Below are positions 25,257-34,089 of a stretch of 64,000 bases of DNA, one piece after another (position 1 is the first letter of the stretch; every line of letters begins with the position of its first letter). Origin of the DNA: Candidatus Izimoplasma sp. ZiA1 (GTDB taxonomy: Bacteria; Bacillota_I; Bacilli_A; Izemoplasmatales; Izemoplasmataceae). The DNA lies in assembly GCA_002285055.1 (NCBI GenBank), contig NQYJ01000009.1:1-64000 (forward strand), written 5' to 3'. The notes beneath the pieces are model-generated. The model saw only the letters and a list, made by a program, of their open reading frames with translations. It did no database searches and had not been told where the DNA came from. A program made the translations under genes and the position numbers.

Positions 25257-26063
25257 ATGAAAATTATAAGTTGTATAAAACAAGTATATGATCTTGATAT
25301 TGTATTAGAAAATGATTGGGTTGTGGATGAAACAACAAATAAAATAAATATTGATTATGCAAACTTAATCATGAATCCTTATGATGAAACAGCACTTGAA
25401 CTTATGTTAAGAATCACTGATTCATCAAAAGATATTAAAACAGAAGTTATAACGATTGGTAACAAAAAGAGCGAGGCAATCTTAAGAAAAGCATTAGCTA
25501 TAGGTGTTGATGATGCTACAAGAATAGAAATAGATCATGAATTAATCAATAACCCTTTTAATATTGCCAAACTCCTCCACCATAAAATTAAAGATGACAA
25601 AGAAGTTAAACTAGTTTTATGCGGAAGACAATCAGATATCTTTAATCATGGACAAACAGGCCAAATCCTAGCTGAAAAGCTAGGTTGGTCTTGTTTTACT
25701 AATGTCTTTAATATTACTTACAAAGACTCATATTTTAATGTCTCTAGAACTACATCTAGTGGGATAGAGCATATTAAAACCAATAATCCTTTAGTAGTAA
25801 CAGTAACCCAATCACCAAACATGTTTTTAAGAATGGCTACTTTAATGAACACAATGAAGGCGAAACAGAAACCAATTAATTTTATATCAAAAGAACTGTC
25901 GGAAATATCAGAAGACACTAATGAAAAATTCTATAATCTAGAAAAATTAACAGTTGAAAAATCTAAAAAAAATTGTATATATTTAAATGAAAATAAAAAT
26001 AAAAGTATTAATCTTCAACTAAGTGACTTAATAAACAATTCACTTAATAAGGGGGTTAAATAG
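25257..26063 (+). CDS. etfB: Electron transfer flavoprotein subunit beta
   Basis: 268 residues. MKIISCIKQVYDLD, MNPYDETALELMLRI and CGRQSDIFNHGQTGQILAEKLGW are the conserved parts of EtfB (usual form VLVKQVPD, NPYDEYAVEEALRL, GKQAIDGDTGQVG). The later TMAKRA-like region reads LMNTMKAKQKPINF. EtfB binds AMP or, in bifurcating ETFs, FAD. It is followed without gap by etfA and flanked by two FAD-linked oxidases, the arrangement of ETF-linked lactate dehydrogenases (Etf-Ldh). Lys/Asn content is higher than in upstream genes. Confidence 0.9.
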   Translation: MKIISCIKQVYDLDIVLENDWVVDETTNKINIDYANLIMNPYDETALELMLRITDSSKDIKTEVITIGNKKSEAILRKALAIGVDDATRIEIDHELINNPFNIAKLLHHKIKDDKEVKLVLCGRQSDIFNHGQTGQILAEKLGWSCFTNVFNITYKDSYFNVSRTTSSGIEHIKTNNPLVVTVTQSPNMFLRMATLMNTMKAKQKPINFISKELSEISEDTNEKFYNLEKLTVEKSKKNCIYLNENKNKSINLQLSDLINNSLNKGVK

Positions 26064-27008
26064 ATGAAAATAGCACTAATAACAGATTATAATATTTTAA
26101 ATACTAACCATGAAATTAATTCTGTTTTATCTAAAATTAGTAACTTAAATCCTAAAACTAATAATCTTAAAATAGATTTATTATACATCAGCAAACAAAC
26201 AATTATTAAACCGATTACTCTTGAACAAGTAAACGAAATACATATCTATAATCAAATTGAGGAACCTAATAATATCTCTAATCTGATTAAAGTAGCATTA
26301 CATTATAATAATATCTACACGCCAGATTTGTTCATTTCTTGCCTAAAAGAAAACCAAGATGCTTTTATACCACAGTTAGCTAGCAAGTTATCTATTGAAA
26401 GTTTCTTGAATATTGAGAGTATTAAATTTGATAATGAAACTCAAAAATTTAATGTAATAAAGCCAATATACAGTGGAAATGTTCTTGGACATTATATTGT
26501 AAGTGACAGAGCAGTATTATCTTTTACAAAAGAGAAAACATCAAGCAAATTAATAAAAGTAAGTAATGTTCCAATAATTAAATATATTGATTATACAGAT
26601 GCAACTACTTTAAAAGATGATATAGTAACTTTTGAAAAAGTTGTTCCATCAGGAATCAAAGACGCTAAATTTGTTATTGTTTGTGGTTATGGTGTTGGTA
26701 GTGCAAACAATATTGAACTACTAAAAGATTATGCAAAAAGTGTTAATGCAGTTATTTGTGGAACTAAAAAAGTTATTGATTTGGGTTGGCTACCTATGAA
26801 TACTTTAATTGGTACAACAGGACAAATTATATCTCCAGATATATGTTTAACAATTGGTGTTTCAGGAGCTGCACCTTTACTAAATGGAATAATTAAGTCA
26901 AAGCTAATAATAGCTATAAATAAGGATAAAGATGCTCGAATATTTAACTATGCTGATTATGGTATAGTGGGAGATTATAAAGACATTATAGAAAAGGAGC
27001 ATTTCTAA
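26064..27008 (+). CDS. etfA: Electron transfer flavoprotein subunit alpha
   Basis: 314 residues. The C-terminal FAD-binding domain is well preserved: FVIVCGYGVGSANNIELL, GTTGQIISPDICLTIGVSGA, IIAINKDKDARIF and YADYGIVGDYKDII correspond to the usual SGGRG, QTGKTVAP-LY-A-GISGA, IVAINKD--APIF and ADYGIVGD blocks. The N-terminal part is divergent. It starts directly after the etfB stop and shares one base (TAATG) with the next gene, so translation is coupled across etfB, etfA and the second oxidase. Confidence 0.9.
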   Translation: MKIALITDYNILNTNHEINSVLSKISNLNPKTNNLKIDLLYISKQTIIKPITLEQVNEIHIYNQIEEPNNISNLIKVALHYNNIYTPDLFISCLKENQDAFIPQLASKLSIESFLNIESIKFDNETQKFNVIKPIYSGNVLGHYIVSDRAVLSFTKEKTSSKLIKVSNVPIIKYIDYTDATTLKDDIVTFEKVVPSGIKDAKFVIVCGYGVGSANNIELLKDYAKSVNAVICGTKKVIDLGWLPMNTLIGTTGQIISPDICLTIGVSGAAPLLNGIIKSKLIIAINKDKDARIFNYADYGIVGDYKDIIEKEHF

Positions 27009-28552
27009 TGATAAATAACGATTTAATAAATGACTACTTAAATGATGAATCTTTACTAAAAGGAAATGCTAAAAACATTTTCTTTTGTCTTAATACAGAA
27101 GACGTTCAAAAAGTAATTAAGGACACATATACTAAAAATATACCTCTTACAATCCAAGGAGCACTTACTGGAATTTGTGGAGGAGCAGTCCCATTTACAG
27201 GTGATATTCTTAACCTTTCTAAAATGGATAAAATATTAGGGATATCAAAAGATGCAAACAACAATTATTCATTAAGAGTACAACCAGGACTATTATTAAA
27301 AGATTTAAATCATGCTTTAAACACAAAAAAAATGGATACTTATAATTGGAGTATTCAAGATAAAAGCTTATATAATAATTTTAAAGCTGAAAGTTTTAAA
27401 ATGTTCCCTTGTGATCCAACTGAAACTCTTGCTTCAATTGGAGGAATGATAGCTTGTGAAGCAAGTGGGGCTGCATCATATATGTATGGTTCAATAAGAA
27501 AATATATAAATGCTATCACAATAGTTACACCTTTAAAAACAATAAATATTACTAGAGGAACATATAAGTATAAGGATTTGTCAAAAATCCTAGGATTAAA
27601 TATAGATGAATTACCATCATGGAAAAAACAACAACAAGAAATCAAAGATGTTGCTGGGTTATATTATAAAGAAGATATGGACCTGATTGATTTATTTATT
27701 GGGAGTGAAGGAATATTTGGTGTAATTACTGAAATAGATATACTACTAATAAATAAACCAAAGAATCAAATAGGGTTAATGTTATTTTTAGATAGTTCAA
27801 ATAAACTAGTGGATTTTATTGATTGGCTAAGAGCTAAAAAAAATAAAAAGTATAATATAGCCGCTATTGAATATTTTGACAAGAAGTCATTTGATTTATT
27901 AAATAATTTTAGAGACTCAGTTTCAGCAATCAATAAACTACCTATAATATCAAGTTGTTATGAAGGTGGAGTTTACTTAGAGTTTCATGTTGATAATGAT
28001 GAACTTATTGAGCCTTTTATTGAAGAATTAAACAGCTTGTTTAAAAGATTTGAGATTAATCAAGATGAACAATGGTTTGCATTTGAATCAAATGATTATG
28101 AAAAACTTAAATTATTTAGACATGCAGTACCAGAATGTGTTAATATTTTAATAGCGAATAAAAGAATCAATGATCAAAGAATCCATAAAGTAGGCACAGA
28201 TATGTCAACTTCAAGTGATTTGCTTTTTGACACTTTAAAAATGTATAATAAAGACATAAATACTTTGAAAATAGACAGTGTTATATTTGGTCATATTGGG
28301 GATAATCATCTCCATGTTAATTTAATTCCAAATACCTATTTCGAGTATGAAGCTGCTAAAAAAATCGTAAAAAACTGGGCAGAAAAAATAACTTCAAAAG
28401 AAGGTAGTATATCTGCTGAACACGGTATTGGTAAGATAAAAAAAGAAATGCTAAGACTCATGTTTGATATAAAAGATATAGATAAAATGAAGAAACTTAG
28501 AAAATTAATGGATCCAAAATTACTAATCAACAAAGGTACATTTTTGGATTAA
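27008..28552 (+). CDS. Second FAD-linked oxidase/dehydrogenase (GlcD-like)
   Basis: 514 residues, longer than usual and divergent. The FAD domain shows TIQGALTGICGGAVPFTGDILNL and PTETLASIGGMIACEASGAASYMYG; the C-terminal part ends FGHIGDNHLHVNLIP, SAEHGIGKIKKEML and MDPKLLINKGTF, the true single-His HGIGK motif of D-lactate/glycolate-type dehydrogenases. It differs clearly from the 23813 protein, so the two are not a recent duplication. Together with EtfAB it fits an ETF-linked 2-hydroxyacid dehydrogenase. Start ATG 27008 overlaps the etfA stop by one base. Confidence 0.87.
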   Translation: MINNDLINDYLNDESLLKGNAKNIFFCLNTEDVQKVIKDTYTKNIPLTIQGALTGICGGAVPFTGDILNLSKMDKILGISKDANNNYSLRVQPGLLLKDLNHALNTKKMDTYNWSIQDKSLYNNFKAESFKMFPCDPTETLASIGGMIACEASGAASYMYGSIRKYINAITIVTPLKTINITRGTYKYKDLSKILGLNIDELPSWKKQQQEIKDVAGLYYKEDMDLIDLFIGSEGIFGVITEIDILLINKPKNQIGLMLFLDSSNKLVDFIDWLRAKKNKKYNIAAIEYFDKKSFDLLNNFRDSVSAINKLPIISSCYEGGVYLEFHVDNDELIEPFIEELNSLFKRFEINQDEQWFAFESNDYEKLKLFRHAVPECVNILIANKRINDQRIHKVGTDMSTSSDLLFDTLKMYNKDINTLKIDSVIFGHIGDNHLHVNLIPNTYFEYEAAKKIVKNWAEKITSKEGSISAEHGIGKIKKEMLRLMFDIKDIDKMKKLRKLMDPKLLINKGTFLD

Positions 28553-28569
28553 GAGTAAAGGATGATACT

Positions 28570-29292
28570 ATGAACTATAAACCATCAATTCCAGTCTATA
28601 TTCAAATAAAGAATGATATTGTAAAAAAAATACGCTCTGGACAATGGGAAGAAAATCAAAAAATACCTTCAGAAGCTAAACTAATGGAAACATATAATGT
28701 TGGTCGTGGAACTATTAGAGAAGCAATAAAACAAGTTGTAGAAGAAGGTTATGTATTTATAAAAAAAGGTGTAGGTACTTTTGTATCACAACACGAAGTA
28801 GGCATCTCACTTGAACCTTTTGTAAGTTTAACTTATTTTATTAAAATGCGTGGACTAACTATTAAAACAAAAGTATTAGATAAACAAGAAATGATTGTTG
28901 ATAAAATAATAAGTGAAACAACAGGTTTAAAAATTGGTTCTAAATGTTTGTTTGTTAAAAGACTTAGAATACTTGAAGGTAGTCCTTTAGCAATTGAAGA
29001 ATTCTATTTTTCATCAATAGGGCAAGTGGCTTTTGATGATTATGATTTTACTAAACCAATATCTCAATATATGTTTGATAAAAAACATATCAAGGTCTCT
29101 AAAATGAATATGGATTTTAATATTTTAGAGGCTACAGATGAAGTTAAATCTGTTTTAGAACTTAATAAAAACAGTAAAATGATTCAATCTAGTAGAAAAG
29201 TACTAGTTGAACCAAATGATGAAATCTATTATTATTTAACATTTTATTGTGGGGAAAACCTTAAACATATAGGTACTGATAGTTTTATTTAA
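28570..29292 (+). CDS. GntR-family regulator with UTRA effector domain
   Basis: 240 residues. An N-terminal winged helix (PVYIQIKNDIVKKIRSGQW...IPSEAKLMETYNVGRGTIREAIKQVVEEGYVFIKKGVGTFV) is followed by a UTRA ligand domain (about 80-235; LFVKRLRILEGSPLAIEEFYF). The HutC/UTRA group senses sugar phosphates and similar metabolites. As last gene of the operon, 17 bases after the second oxidase, it probably controls the promoter at 18766, where an operator-like sequence lies. AAAGGATG precedes the ATG. Confidence 0.9.
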   Translation: MNYKPSIPVYIQIKNDIVKKIRSGQWEENQKIPSEAKLMETYNVGRGTIREAIKQVVEEGYVFIKKGVGTFVSQHEVGISLEPFVSLTYFIKMRGLTIKTKVLDKQEMIVDKIISETTGLKIGSKCLFVKRLRILEGSPLAIEEFYFSSIGQVAFDDYDFTKPISQYMFDKKHIKVSKMNMDFNILEATDEVKSVLELNKNSKMIQSSRKVLVEPNDEIYYYLTFYCGENLKHIGTDSFI

Positions 29293-29317
29293 GACATCTT
29301 ATTTAGATGTCTTTTTT
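29291..29317 (+). terminator. Terminator of the 18.8-29.3 kb operon
   Basis: AAGACATCT (29291-29299) pairs with AGATGTCTT (29305-29313), followed by T. The stem contains AGATGTC, the heptamer repeated at the operon's promoter. Confidence 0.88.
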
Positions 29318-29408
29318 ATTTGATGAATTATAATATTTTGCTTCAAAATTGTTTCGATATTAAACTATAAAAATGGTATAATATTAATACAACATGGAGG
29401 TGCATTTT

Positions 29409-30134
29409 ATGTTTTTTACAGATGAAGTTGGTATTGAATTTACAATGTTTGGGATATGGCATTTAATCCCAATAATACTTACAGCTATAGGAGTTATAGT
29501 AATTTATTTATTAAGAGATAAACTAAGAAATTTTAAGTATGAGAAAAGACTAAGATACATTATAGCAACATTAGGAATACTATTTGAACTAGCCCTACAT
29601 TTATGGAAAGTTGGTAATGGACTGTGGACATATCATCATGATATTCCACTTCACCTTTGTTCTCTTAGCTTATTTGCTGGTGTGTTTGTAATGTATACAA
29701 AAAACTATAAAGTCTTTGAAATATCTTATTTTTGGGCTGTAGGAGGGTTGATTAGTATTATGTTTCCGGATATTGTTTTCGGTCCGGATAGATTTAGATA
29801 TTATCAGTTCTTGTTTAGCCATATGATATTCTTTTGGATGTTCATGTATATGAGATTTGTCCATAATTTTAATGTTAATAATAAGTCGTTCCTTAAAAGT
29901 ACGACATTACTCTTAATAATAGTACTTGGATTATTATTACCACTAAACTTATTAATAGACTCAAATTATATGTTTTTATTAAGATCAGATGGTACACCAT
30001 TTGAGATGTTTGAAGGTAATGGTTTATTTATGTATGTAACATTAGTTATTGTTATGTCATATGTTGTCATTGGGATATGGTATTTACCGGTATTTATATC
30101 AAATAAACTTAAAGAAAAAAAGCTTAGACCTTAA
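29409..30134 (+). CDS. TMEM164/YwaF-type integral membrane protein
   Basis: 241 residues, about seven membrane spans. GIWHLIPIIL at the start, LHLWKVGNGLW, DIPLHLCSLSLFAGV, FSHMIFFWMFMYMRF match the TIGR02206/YwaF group, relatives of TMEM164; the conserved His and Cys in the spans suggest an acyltransferase-like site, unproven in bacteria. The start is ATG 29409; the in-frame ATG at 29394 is part of the ribosome site (GGAGGTG, 29397-29402). A TATAAT at 29377-29382 is the promoter -10. Its terminator overlaps the last codons. Confidence 0.85.
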   Translation: MFFTDEVGIEFTMFGIWHLIPIILTAIGVIVIYLLRDKLRNFKYEKRLRYIIATLGILFELALHLWKVGNGLWTYHHDIPLHLCSLSLFAGVFVMYTKNYKVFEISYFWAVGGLISIMFPDIVFGPDRFRYYQFLFSHMIFFWMFMYMRFVHNFNVNNKSFLKSTTLLLIIVLGLLLPLNLLIDSNYMFLLRSDGTPFEMFEGNGLFMYVTLVIVMSYVVIGIWYLPVFISNKLKEKKLRP

Positions 30135-30145
30135 GCTTTTTTTAT
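30116..30145 (+). terminator. Terminator overlapping the end of the TMEM164-like gene
   Basis: AGCTTA (30121-30126) pairs with TAAGCT (30132-30137), extended by A/T pairs and a T-run; the stop codon lies in the stem. Confidence 0.8.
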
Positions 30146-30291
30146 ATAACTAAAATATAAAAATTACTTGTTATTTATAATATTTAAGGATTAATAAATT
30201 AATTGTTGATTAAATGCATTATTTAAGTAAAATATTCATTGGTGAGTAATAAAATAAATACTCATATACTTGAAAATTAAGGGGCTTACAA

Positions 30292-30858
30292 ATGGAAAAA
30301 AATATATTTAATCCATCTGCACTTGGCTTATTTGGTTTAGCAATGGTTACTCTAGTTGCTTCTGCACAGAAGTTTGGTTTTATTGATGGTACATTACCAG
30401 TTATTGCTTGGGCAATATTTTTAGGAGCATTCGCTCAATTAGTAGCAGGAATATATGATGCTAAAAATGGTGTAATCTTTGGAGCAACAGCATTCTTTGG
30501 TTATGCGTTCTTCTGGTTCGCAATTGCATTAACATGGTTATTTGGAAACCAAGTTGGTTATACTGGACATTTTGAGGCACAACTTGGATTTGCTTTTGCT
30601 GGATATTTTATCTTTACTTTCTTTATGACACTTGGCGCATTAAAAACAAATAAAGTCTTATTTATTATATTTGTGTTAATAGACTTCTTGTTTATTGGGC
30701 TTACTCTTTCAGCATTTACAGAAATTGAGTTCTTCCATTATTTCGCAGCTATAAGTGAGTTTGGAATTTCAATATTTGCATTTTATGGATTTGGAGCACA
30801 TATTGTAAATCATCAATTTAATAAGGAAGTTTTAAAACTAGGAAAACCAATATTATAA
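30292..30858 (+). CDS. satP: Acetate uptake transporter (GPR1/FUN34/YaaH, SatP family)
   Basis: 188 residues with six membrane spans. FNPSALGLFGLAMVTL at the start is the family's NPAPLGL signature; FGATAFFGYAFFWFA is also conserved. Members form hexamers that carry acetate or succinate with protons. In a fermenting organism it could import or export acetate. AAGGGG precedes the ATG; the 157-base upstream gap is AT-rich with no firm promoter. Single-gene unit. Confidence 0.88.
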   Translation: MEKNIFNPSALGLFGLAMVTLVASAQKFGFIDGTLPVIAWAIFLGAFAQLVAGIYDAKNGVIFGATAFFGYAFFWFAIALTWLFGNQVGYTGHFEAQLGFAFAGYFIFTFFMTLGALKTNKVLFIIFVLIDFLFIGLTLSAFTEIEFFHYFAAISEFGISIFAFYGFGAHIVNHQFNKEVLKLGKPIL

Positions 30859-30861
30859 CAT

Positions 30862-30897
30862 AAAAATAACAGTATTTTGGTACTGTTATTTTTTTTA
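30862..30897 (+). terminator. Terminator after acetate transporter
   Basis: AAAAATAACAGTA (30862-30874) pairs with TACTGTTATTTTT (30881-30893), followed by T. Confidence 0.9.
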
Positions 30898-31039
30898 TAT
30901 TTATGTGTTGAACTATTATAATTGCTAATATATAATAGCGGTGTGTTCTGATAGTTTATTTTTATAACCAAATATATATATAAAAATTTGTGTGTAGATT
31001 TACTACATTAATTTATAAAAAAAATTAAAGGAGAATGTG

Positions 31040-31558
31040 ATGTATTGCACTGAGTGTGGCAGTGATTTAGTATTGAAAGAAGTAAAAAAAGAAGGGGATA
31101 TTCCTTATTGCAAAAATTGTAATAAGCTATTTTTCCCGAAAGTAGATTTAGCGATGATTGCGATTTTAACTAACTCAAAGAATCAGGTTTGCTTAATTAA
31201 TCAAAAAAATCGTCTAGATTACAAAGTTTTAATCGCAGGATTTATTAAGCCAGGAGAAAACTTAGAAGAATGTGTAAGAAGAGAAATTAAGGAAGAAGTT
31301 GGAGTAGAAGTTAGTAATTGCAATTATTTGAATAGTCATTTTTATGAAGCTAATAACGTTATGATGGTTGGCTATCATGCTGAAACATTTGATGAGGAGT
31401 TAATCATTGATGATGATGAGGTGGAATGTGCTTCATGGTTTGATTATGATAATGTAATTGGTAGAATTAGAGATGGTTCAATTGCAGATAAGCTATACAA
31501 ACAATTTTATGAAACTACTAAATCAAGAATGGGAGATAATAATGAAGAAGTTAATTAG
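31040..31558 (+). CDS. Nudix hydrolase with N-terminal zinc ribbon (NudC-like)
   Basis: 172 residues. A zinc ribbon, CTECGSD and CKNCNK, precedes a Nudix domain with the complete box GFIKPGENLEECVRREIKEEVGVEV (G-x5-E-x7-REIxEExGV). This resembles NADH pyrophosphatases, which cleave NAD(H) or NAD caps of RNA, but the SQPWPFPxS segment of true NudC is not present, so the substrate is open. ATG 31040 is best spaced from GGAG (31030-31033); GTG 31037 is adjacent. The end overlaps the next gene by 17 bases. Confidence 0.85.
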   Translation: MYCTECGSDLVLKEVKKEGDIPYCKNCNKLFFPKVDLAMIAILTNSKNQVCLINQKNRLDYKVLIAGFIKPGENLEECVRREIKEEVGVEVSNCNYLNSHFYEANNVMMVGYHAETFDEELIIDDDEVECASWFDYDNVIGRIRDGSIADKLYKQFYETTKSRMGDNNEEVN

Positions 31559-31943
31559 GAAATACAGAAATAAGGATTTATATAGTTTAAACTGTAGTGA
31601 ATCAATAGTTTATGCTGCTAATGAGTTTTATAATTTATCATTAAACGACAATGCACTAAAAATGATGACTGGTTTTGGTGGCGGAGTCTGTGAAAAAGAA
31701 TTATGTGGTGTAATTAGTGGTTCGGTATCTGTTCTTGGAATGGTTTTAAAAGGTAAATCTAATGAAGAAGGATCAGTTGTTAAACAATCAGTTATTGATT
31801 TTAAGAATGAGTTTAAAAATATGTATAACAAACTTGATTGTGAGTATTTAGTTGATAACTTCAAAGATGATGTTTTTGGTTGTGATAAAATTATTTTTGA
31901 TTCAGTTGATCTTTTGCAAAAAGTCATAAGTAAATATATGTAA
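31542..31943 (+). CDS. C_GCAxxG_C_C family redox protein
   Basis: 133 residues. Conserved pieces are CSESIVYAANEFY near the start, MMTGFGGGVCEKELCGVISGSVSVLGM in the middle, and single Cys residues in KLDCEYL and FGCDKI. This is the Cys pattern of the C_GCAxxG_C_C family, small proteins thought to be redox-active, often next to oxidoreductases; the first Cys pair is reduced to one here. GGGAGA lies before ATG 31542, inside the Nudix gene, implying coupled expression. Confidence 0.82.
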   Translation: MKKLIRKYRNKDLYSLNCSESIVYAANEFYNLSLNDNALKMMTGFGGGVCEKELCGVISGSVSVLGMVLKGKSNEEGSVVKQSVIDFKNEFKNMYNKLDCEYLVDNFKDDVFGCDKIIFDSVDLLQKVISKYM

Positions 31944-31947
31944 GTTA

Positions 31948-31978
31948 AAACCTCTTCGATTGAAGAGGTTTATTTTTT
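31948..31978 (+). terminator. Terminator between redox protein and nitroreductase
   Basis: AAACCTCTTC (31948-31957) pairs with GAAGAGGTTT (31962-31971), then a T-rich tail on the plus strand. Confidence 0.85.
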
Positions 31979-32827
31979 TGGGTGATTTTGAAGGCTAGCC
32001 CATATTAAGCCATTATCATCAAGTGTTTTTAGTAATCCTGTGTTGTCTTTAGCCATGTAATTTGCAACATAATGAAGGCCAAAGTAACGCATTGGAGTAC
32101 TAACCTTTGACTCTTTACTAAGATATTCTTCAACTTGTTTTTGTTTTATTGGTCCATCAACTTCATTAACTACTTTTATTATCTGAGTTTTTAGTTTATC
32201 AGTTAAATCTTGTTGTGGCTCTCCATATTTTTTAAAGTACTCCTCATTGATAAATTCGATTGTATGCTCTTGATATGACTCATTATGAACCACTATATCT
32301 TTAGATAACTTATTTGCGATTTTGCATTCATTTTTTGGATACCCCATTGTTAAAAGTACAATAGGAATTACGCCTTTTGGTAAATTAAATTTTTCCTGAA
32401 TTTCAACAATCATATCGACAGTGGTACCAATATATACTGATCCAACCCCATAAGAATTTGCTGCGGTTTCAATTGATTGAGCTGCAATAATAACATCTTG
32501 AAAACTTATCCAGAAATGTCTAAGACTTTTATCCATTACAAATGGAGCATTGTGATATTCTGCCCATTTTTTGAGTCTATTAAAATCTAGACAAAATAAT
32601 AAATTCAAAGGTGCTTTTGATATAAATCCTTGAAGGCCTTGGTCTACAAACCATTTACTATTCTTTTCATCAGTAATTTTAATAATTGATAGCGGTTGTA
32701 AGTTTCCTCCAGAAGCGGCTTTTAAACCAGCTTCAATAAAACTATTGATTATATCCTCATTTATCTGCTCGTCTTTAAAACTTCTTACACTACATCTATT
32801 AAGCAATATATTCATTGTTTCATTCAT
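31970..32827 (-). CDS. Nitroreductase-family flavoprotein with C-terminal extension
   Basis: 285 residues. Residues about 5-190 form a nitroreductase domain: LLNRCSVRSFKDEQI (FMN phosphate site), LKAASGGNLQPLSI, WISFQDVIIAAQSIETAANSYGVGSVYIG and IVLLTMGYPKNE. Such enzymes use FMN and NAD(P)H to reduce nitro or quinone compounds or flavins. About 90 extra residues at the C-terminus (DLTDKLKTQII...LLKTLDDNGLIWASL) look like a small helix-rich, possibly winged-helix, domain and are unusual. Start ATG 32827 has AAGGAG a few bases upstream on the minus strand (GTAAGGAGTTGATAAAATG). Single gene. Confidence 0.85.
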   Translation of the reverse strand: MNETMNILLNRCSVRSFKDEQINEDIINSFIEAGLKAASGGNLQPLSIIKITDEKNSKWFVDQGLQGFISKAPLNLLFCLDFNRLKKWAEYHNAPFVMDKSLRHFWISFQDVIIAAQSIETAANSYGVGSVYIGTTVDMIVEIQEKFNLPKGVIPIVLLTMGYPKNECKIANKLSKDIVVHNESYQEHTIEFINEEYFKKYGEPQQDLTDKLKTQIIKVVNEVDGPIKQKQVEEYLSKESKVSTPMRYFGLHYVANYMAKDNTGLLKTLDDNGLIWASLQNHPKK

Positions 32828-32973
32828 TTTATCAACTCCTTACTTTTATTGTAAGGTAATTACAAATTATAAGAAACATATTTTTTAAAAATCACAAAAT
32901 TCATATTTTTGTCATTAGTTTTCTTGATTAATAAGTTATAATAATATTACAACGACATAGAAGAGGTGCCCTT

Positions 32974-34065
32974 ATGGTTTTAAAAGATGAACTATTTAAC
33001 AAAGATACAGTAAATAGGATGGCTATTGAAATAAATAAAGTAGAAGAAACATTTAATAATGAGTTGTTTGTCTTAGAAGCTGTATCAAGTTTTCCTAATC
33101 TTGAACTTAAAGAAAGAATGTCTGCTTTAAGAGTCCTTTTAAAGAAACATTTGCCTGATGAATATTTAGTTGTATTGGATATATTTAAGAGTGTTAGTGA
33201 AAATAATAAAAGTGGTGGTTTTGTATATGGCGCTTTTTTAGAGTATATTGAATGTTATGGATGTAATGATAATTATGTTGATAAGTCTCTTGAAGCACTT
33301 AGTCATTTAACAAAACTTTTTTCTGCTGAGTTTGCGATCAGAGAGTACTTAAATAATTATCCTATAAAAACATTAGCATGTGTTATGAAATGGTCATTAA
33401 GTGATAATGAACATATTAGGAGACTGGCAAGTGAAGGAACAAGACCAAAACTACCATGGGCAAAAGGTATTAGAGTTGATTATAATGAAGGTGCAAAAGC
33501 CCTTGATAATTTATATTTTGATAAATCAAGATACGTTACAAGATCAACAGCAAATCATTTAAATGATATATCAAAAATTAATCCTGAGTTTGTTTTAATG
33601 ACTTTAAAAAGATGGATAAAATCTGGAAAGCAAAATGATTCAGAAATGAAGTATATAATTAATCATAGTTTAAGAACTTTAATCAAAAAAGGACATAAAG
33701 AAACATTAGAATTTTTGGGGTTTAAAAGTAACCCTGATATCAAATTAACTAAGTTTGATATCAATAAAAATATATTGAATATAAATGATAAGTTGACAAT
33801 TAGTGTAGAAATAAAGTCTAAAGAAGATGTTAAACTTGTCGTAGATTATATTGTTTTATATCCAAGCAAAACAAAAAAAATGAATTCAAAAACATATAAA
33901 TTAAAATCAAAACATATAAAATGTGGAGAAGTCTTAGCATTTGATTTTAACAAACAATTTAAAGATTATTCAACAAGAAAAATGAATGAGGGTGAGCATA
34001 AAATTCTTATTCAAATTAATGGTTCTATTTACGCTGAAAGAAGTTTTCAGCTTAAGTTGAAATAG
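32974..34065 (+). CDS. alkC: AlkC-type DNA alkylpurine glycosylase
   Basis: 363 residues. HEAT-like helical repeats fill residues 1-265; HIRRLASEGTRPKLPWAKGIR, YVTRSTANHLNDISKINPEF and IINHSLRTLIKKGHKETLEFLGF are hallmark AlkC segments. The remaining ~95 residues form a beta-rich, Ig-like domain (TISVEIKSKEDVKLVVDYIV), also characteristic of AlkC and absent from AlkD. AlkC removes cationic N3-methyl purines without flipping the base. A promoter-like TATAAT region lies about 35 bases upstream. It is followed by a diguanylate cyclase 24 bases later. Confidence 0.9.
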   Translation: MVLKDELFNKDTVNRMAIEINKVEETFNNELFVLEAVSSFPNLELKERMSALRVLLKKHLPDEYLVVLDIFKSVSENNKSGGFVYGAFLEYIECYGCNDNYVDKSLEALSHLTKLFSAEFAIREYLNNYPIKTLACVMKWSLSDNEHIRRLASEGTRPKLPWAKGIRVDYNEGAKALDNLYFDKSRYVTRSTANHLNDISKINPEFVLMTLKRWIKSGKQNDSEMKYIINHSLRTLIKKGHKETLEFLGFKSNPDIKLTKFDINKNILNINDKLTISVEIKSKEDVKLVVDYIVLYPSKTKKMNSKTYKLKSKHIKCGEVLAFDFNKQFKDYSTRKMNEGEHKILIQINGSIYAERSFQLKLK

Positions 34066-34089
34066 TGTTTTATATACAGGAGGTTCATC

